From assembly GCF_002813295.1 (NCBI RefSeq), contig NZ_PHUE01000001.1, positions 3,782,001 through 3,846,000 of the forward strand: a DNA stretch of 64,000 nt, written 5' to 3'. The notes under the pieces were generated by a model. The model made no database searches, was not told the origin of the DNA, and saw nothing but the letters and a program-made list of their open reading frames with translations. Positions 62,285 through 64,000 of the stretch are shown here, piece by piece. The translations under genes and the position numbers were made by a program. Position 1 is the stretch's first letter. Each line of letters begins with the position of its first letter. Source of the stretch: Flavobacterium sp. 5. GTDB taxonomy: Bacteria > Bacteroidota > Bacteroidia > Flavobacteriales > Flavobacteriaceae.

Positions 62285-62758
62285 TTATTGATGATGATAG
62301 GGTTCATTTCTTAAAATAGTGAACCCACGATATAATTGTTCTATAAAAAACAAACGTACCATTTGATGTGAAAAAGTCATTAGCGAAAGCGAGATTTTGC
62401 CATTTGCTTTAGCATATACAGTATTCGAAAAACCATAAGGCCCACCAATTACAAAAACTAATGTTTTTACACCTGAGTTCATTTTCTTTTGTAATTCGGA
62501 TGAAAATGCGACGCTTGAAAATGTTTTTCCATTTTCATCCAATAAAATAAGTTGGTCCGTAGGAGTTATTTTAGATAAAATAAGCTCTCCTTCTTTTTCT
62601 TTTTGTTGACTTTCGGATAAGTTTTTTACATTTTTGATATCGGGAATAATTTCCAAATCAAATTTGATATAAAAAGACAATCGCTTAGTATAATCGTCAA
62701 TTAAGGTTTGTAATGATTTATTGTCGGTTTTTCCGATTGCGATAAGTTTGATATTCAT
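62285..62758 (-). CDS. rlmH: 23S rRNA pseudouridine-1915 N3-methyltransferase
   Basis: 157 residues from ATG at 62758, exactly the normal length; the frame goes on to 62773. SPOUT fold motifs: LLDENGKTFSS, FVIGGPYGF, and SLMTFSHQMVRLFFIEQLYRG with the C-terminal HHQ/YHH end. It methylates helix 69 of 23S rRNA. Confidence 0.96.
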   Translation of the reverse strand: MNIKLIAIGKTDNKSLQTLIDDYTKRLSFYIKFDLEIIPDIKNVKNLSESQQKEKEGELILSKITPTDQLILLDENGKTFSSVAFSSELQKKMNSGVKTLVFVIGGPYGFSNTVYAKANGKISLSLMTFSHQMVRLFFIEQLYRGFTILRNEPYHHQ

Positions 62759-63239
62759 CTGAATTGTTTTCAAAATGCGAAGTTACAAAAAAGCATTTTG
62801 TGTTTTAAGTCTCTAATTATTCCTTACTCATAATAATAAAGGATGATTTTCTAAATTCTTTCTTTATAAAAATGAGATTTCTCTTATTTTCCACTCACAT
62901 TTTTATTATTATTTGATTCTAATTTTTAAGATTAAAGTTTATTTGTGTAAGAAAATATTTTCTTATTGTTTTTTTAACACATTTGATTTAAATTTTTTAA
63001 TCAATTCTATATAATCTATTAAGTCCATAGGGTAATTAATGAATTGATAAAAATACTTGTATAAATGATGTAATTTCTATGGTTTTAGTAGAATTTGAAA
63101 TGATTTTGTTAGCAGATTGCTTTTATGAACTGTAATGCCTAATCTAAAATAATGTTTTTTTATAGTTTAAAGTAATGAATTTGAATAACTGAAGGTCATG
63201 TCATGAGCAGCACAATGCCTGAAATAAAGTTGTTTTTTC
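62759..63239. other. AT-rich gap without genes
   Basis: About 480 bases. I see no gene, strong hairpin or recognisable repeat, only short A/T runs. Confidence 0.6.
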
Positions 63240-63247
63240 TATTTTTG
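63240..63247 (+). promoter_or_regulatory. -7 promoter box of the TauE/SafE gene
   Basis: TATTTTTG at the expected distance (25 bases) from the ATG at 63272. Confidence 0.5.
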
Positions 63248-63271
63248 CAAAAAAAAAACATAGTCTCATTT

Positions 63272-64000
63272 ATGGATTTACAAGCGGGTTTAATTGTTGC
63301 AGGATTATTAGTTGGATTTATTGTTGGTATGACAGGAGTAGGAGGAGGGTCTTTAATGACGCCTATTTTATTGTGGTTTGGTATTCCGCCATCGACGGCA
63401 GTTGGAACTGACTTATTATATGCTGCGATTACCAAATCTGGGGGTATTTTAGTTCATAATAAAAAAAAGAATATTAATTGGACTATAACAGGATGGCTTT
63501 CGCTTGGAAGTGTTCCTGCTGCTTTGATAACATTGTGGATTCTACATACTTTAAATGCCGATACAACTGCATTAAATAATACAATTAAGTATAGTTTGGG
63601 CTGGGCTTTAGTCTTTACTTCGGTAGCTATTTTGTTCAAAAAGAAACTGATGGTTTTATCTCAAAAACATTCAGGAGATAAATTTCATAGCGAAAGTAGA
63701 ACTCAAAATTTATTGACCGTTGCAATTGGTGTAATGTTGGGAGCAACAGTAACACTTACTTCAATTGGTGCAGGAGCATTAGGAACGGTTACTTTATTTT
63801 TCTTGTATCCGCTTTTGCCAACACCTCGTTTGGTTGGTACCGAAATTGCTCATGCTGTACCATTAACACTAGTTGCAGGATTAGGACATGCCTCCATGGG
63901 TAATATCGATTTGACTATTTTGGGTCAATTATTATTGGGATCACTTCCAGGTATTTATATTGGAAGTATGTTAAGCGGTAAGCTTCCTGATTTATTGCTT
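63272..64000 (+). CDS. TauE/SafE-family permease, 3' end outside the window
   Basis: 243 codons visible from ATG at 63272 to the window end. The N-terminus DLQAGLIVAGLLVGFIVGMTGVGGGSLMTPILL is the family's first helix pair with the GxGGGxLxxP loop; the second copy of that loop is seen as GAGALGTVTLFFLYP near residue 170. Membrane permease of sulfonates, sulfite or similar organic anions. A full protein would be about 260 residues, so little is missing. Confidence 0.9.
   Translation, partial: MDLQAGLIVAGLLVGFIVGMTGVGGGSLMTPILLWFGIPPSTAVGTDLLYAAITKSGGILVHNKKKNINWTITGWLSLGSVPAALITLWILHTLNADTTALNNTIKYSLGWALVFTSVAILFKKKLMVLSQKHSGDKFHSESRTQNLLTVAIGVMLGATVTLTSIGAGALGTVTLFFLYPLLPTPRLVGTEIAHAVPLTLVAGLGHASMGNIDLTILGQLLLGSLPGIYIGSMLSGKLPDLLL

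Overview
The window looks like chromosomal DNA of a low-GC Bacteroidota, most likely Flavobacterium or a close relative. The grounds are AT-rich coding and intergenic DNA, a SusC/SusD pair, an RteC protein, several families known mainly from Flavobacteriia (DUF6520, a DUF2027/Smr protein, a BT_3928-type DoxX protein), few visible Shine-Dalgarno sequences, promoters with the Bacteroidetes -7 box TAnnTTTG, and the dispersed intergenic repeats typical of flavobacterial genomes. Species assignment is inference.

Layout. 1-4.4 kb: an accessory, defence-like segment with a truncated PD-(D/E)xK-like nuclease, a MORC-type GHKL ATPase, a frameshifted HEPN-like gene, an unknown helix-rich protein and an XRE-type regulator. 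It is followed by a 106-base structured palindrome. 5-20.3 kb: a nutrient or peptide locus made of SusC, SusD, a secreted S9 peptidase, a small secreted four-cysteine DUF6520 protein, a MauE/DoxX-like membrane protein, an AraC regulator, RteC, a small secreted peptide and a TPR-TM-AraC sensor-regulator. Palindromic decamers in pairs 21-22 bases apart lie in both divergent regulator promoters. 20.4-25.8 kb: two large repeat arrays around a 67-residue protein and a four-gene cassette (251-residue protein, DUF5675, two tiny membrane proteins). A third array of the same make-up lies at 14.5-15.9 kb. 25.85-26.25 kb: the tmRNA gene.

26.4-41.5 kb: mostly core genes (beta-lactamase-like hydrolase, Lys1/AlaDH-type dehydrogenase, fumarase, M16 peptidase, cysteine desulfurase, EamA transporter, Smr protein). 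Embedded in them is a two-gene unit of a DUF4071/TPR-S-like + patatin phospholipase + membrane protein and an Asp/Glu racemase, which resembles a nucleotide-sensing immune effector. 41.7-42.3 kb: a minisatellite of short palindromes and a dispersed repeat. 42.3-46.7 kb: an envelope operon (YiiX-like hydrolase, winged-helix regulator, DUF1361, two paralogous small membrane proteins, CreD). 47.1-49.1 kb: a tandemly duplicated beta-barrel gene whose terminator was duplicated with it. 49-64 kb: housekeeping genes (kdsA, YeeE/YedE pair, YhhN, sterol desaturase family, clpS, prmA, a TPR protein, tpiA, TlpA-like thioredoxin, DoxX protein, DUF1599, folP, rlmH) and a TauE/SafE permease cut by the window end.

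The least-described parts are the DUF4071-patatin/racemase pair, the SusCD-S9-DUF6520-MauE locus with its candidate operators, the four-gene cassette, and the repeat arrays and palindromic minisatellite. All family names are from recognition of sequence by eye; no search was run.
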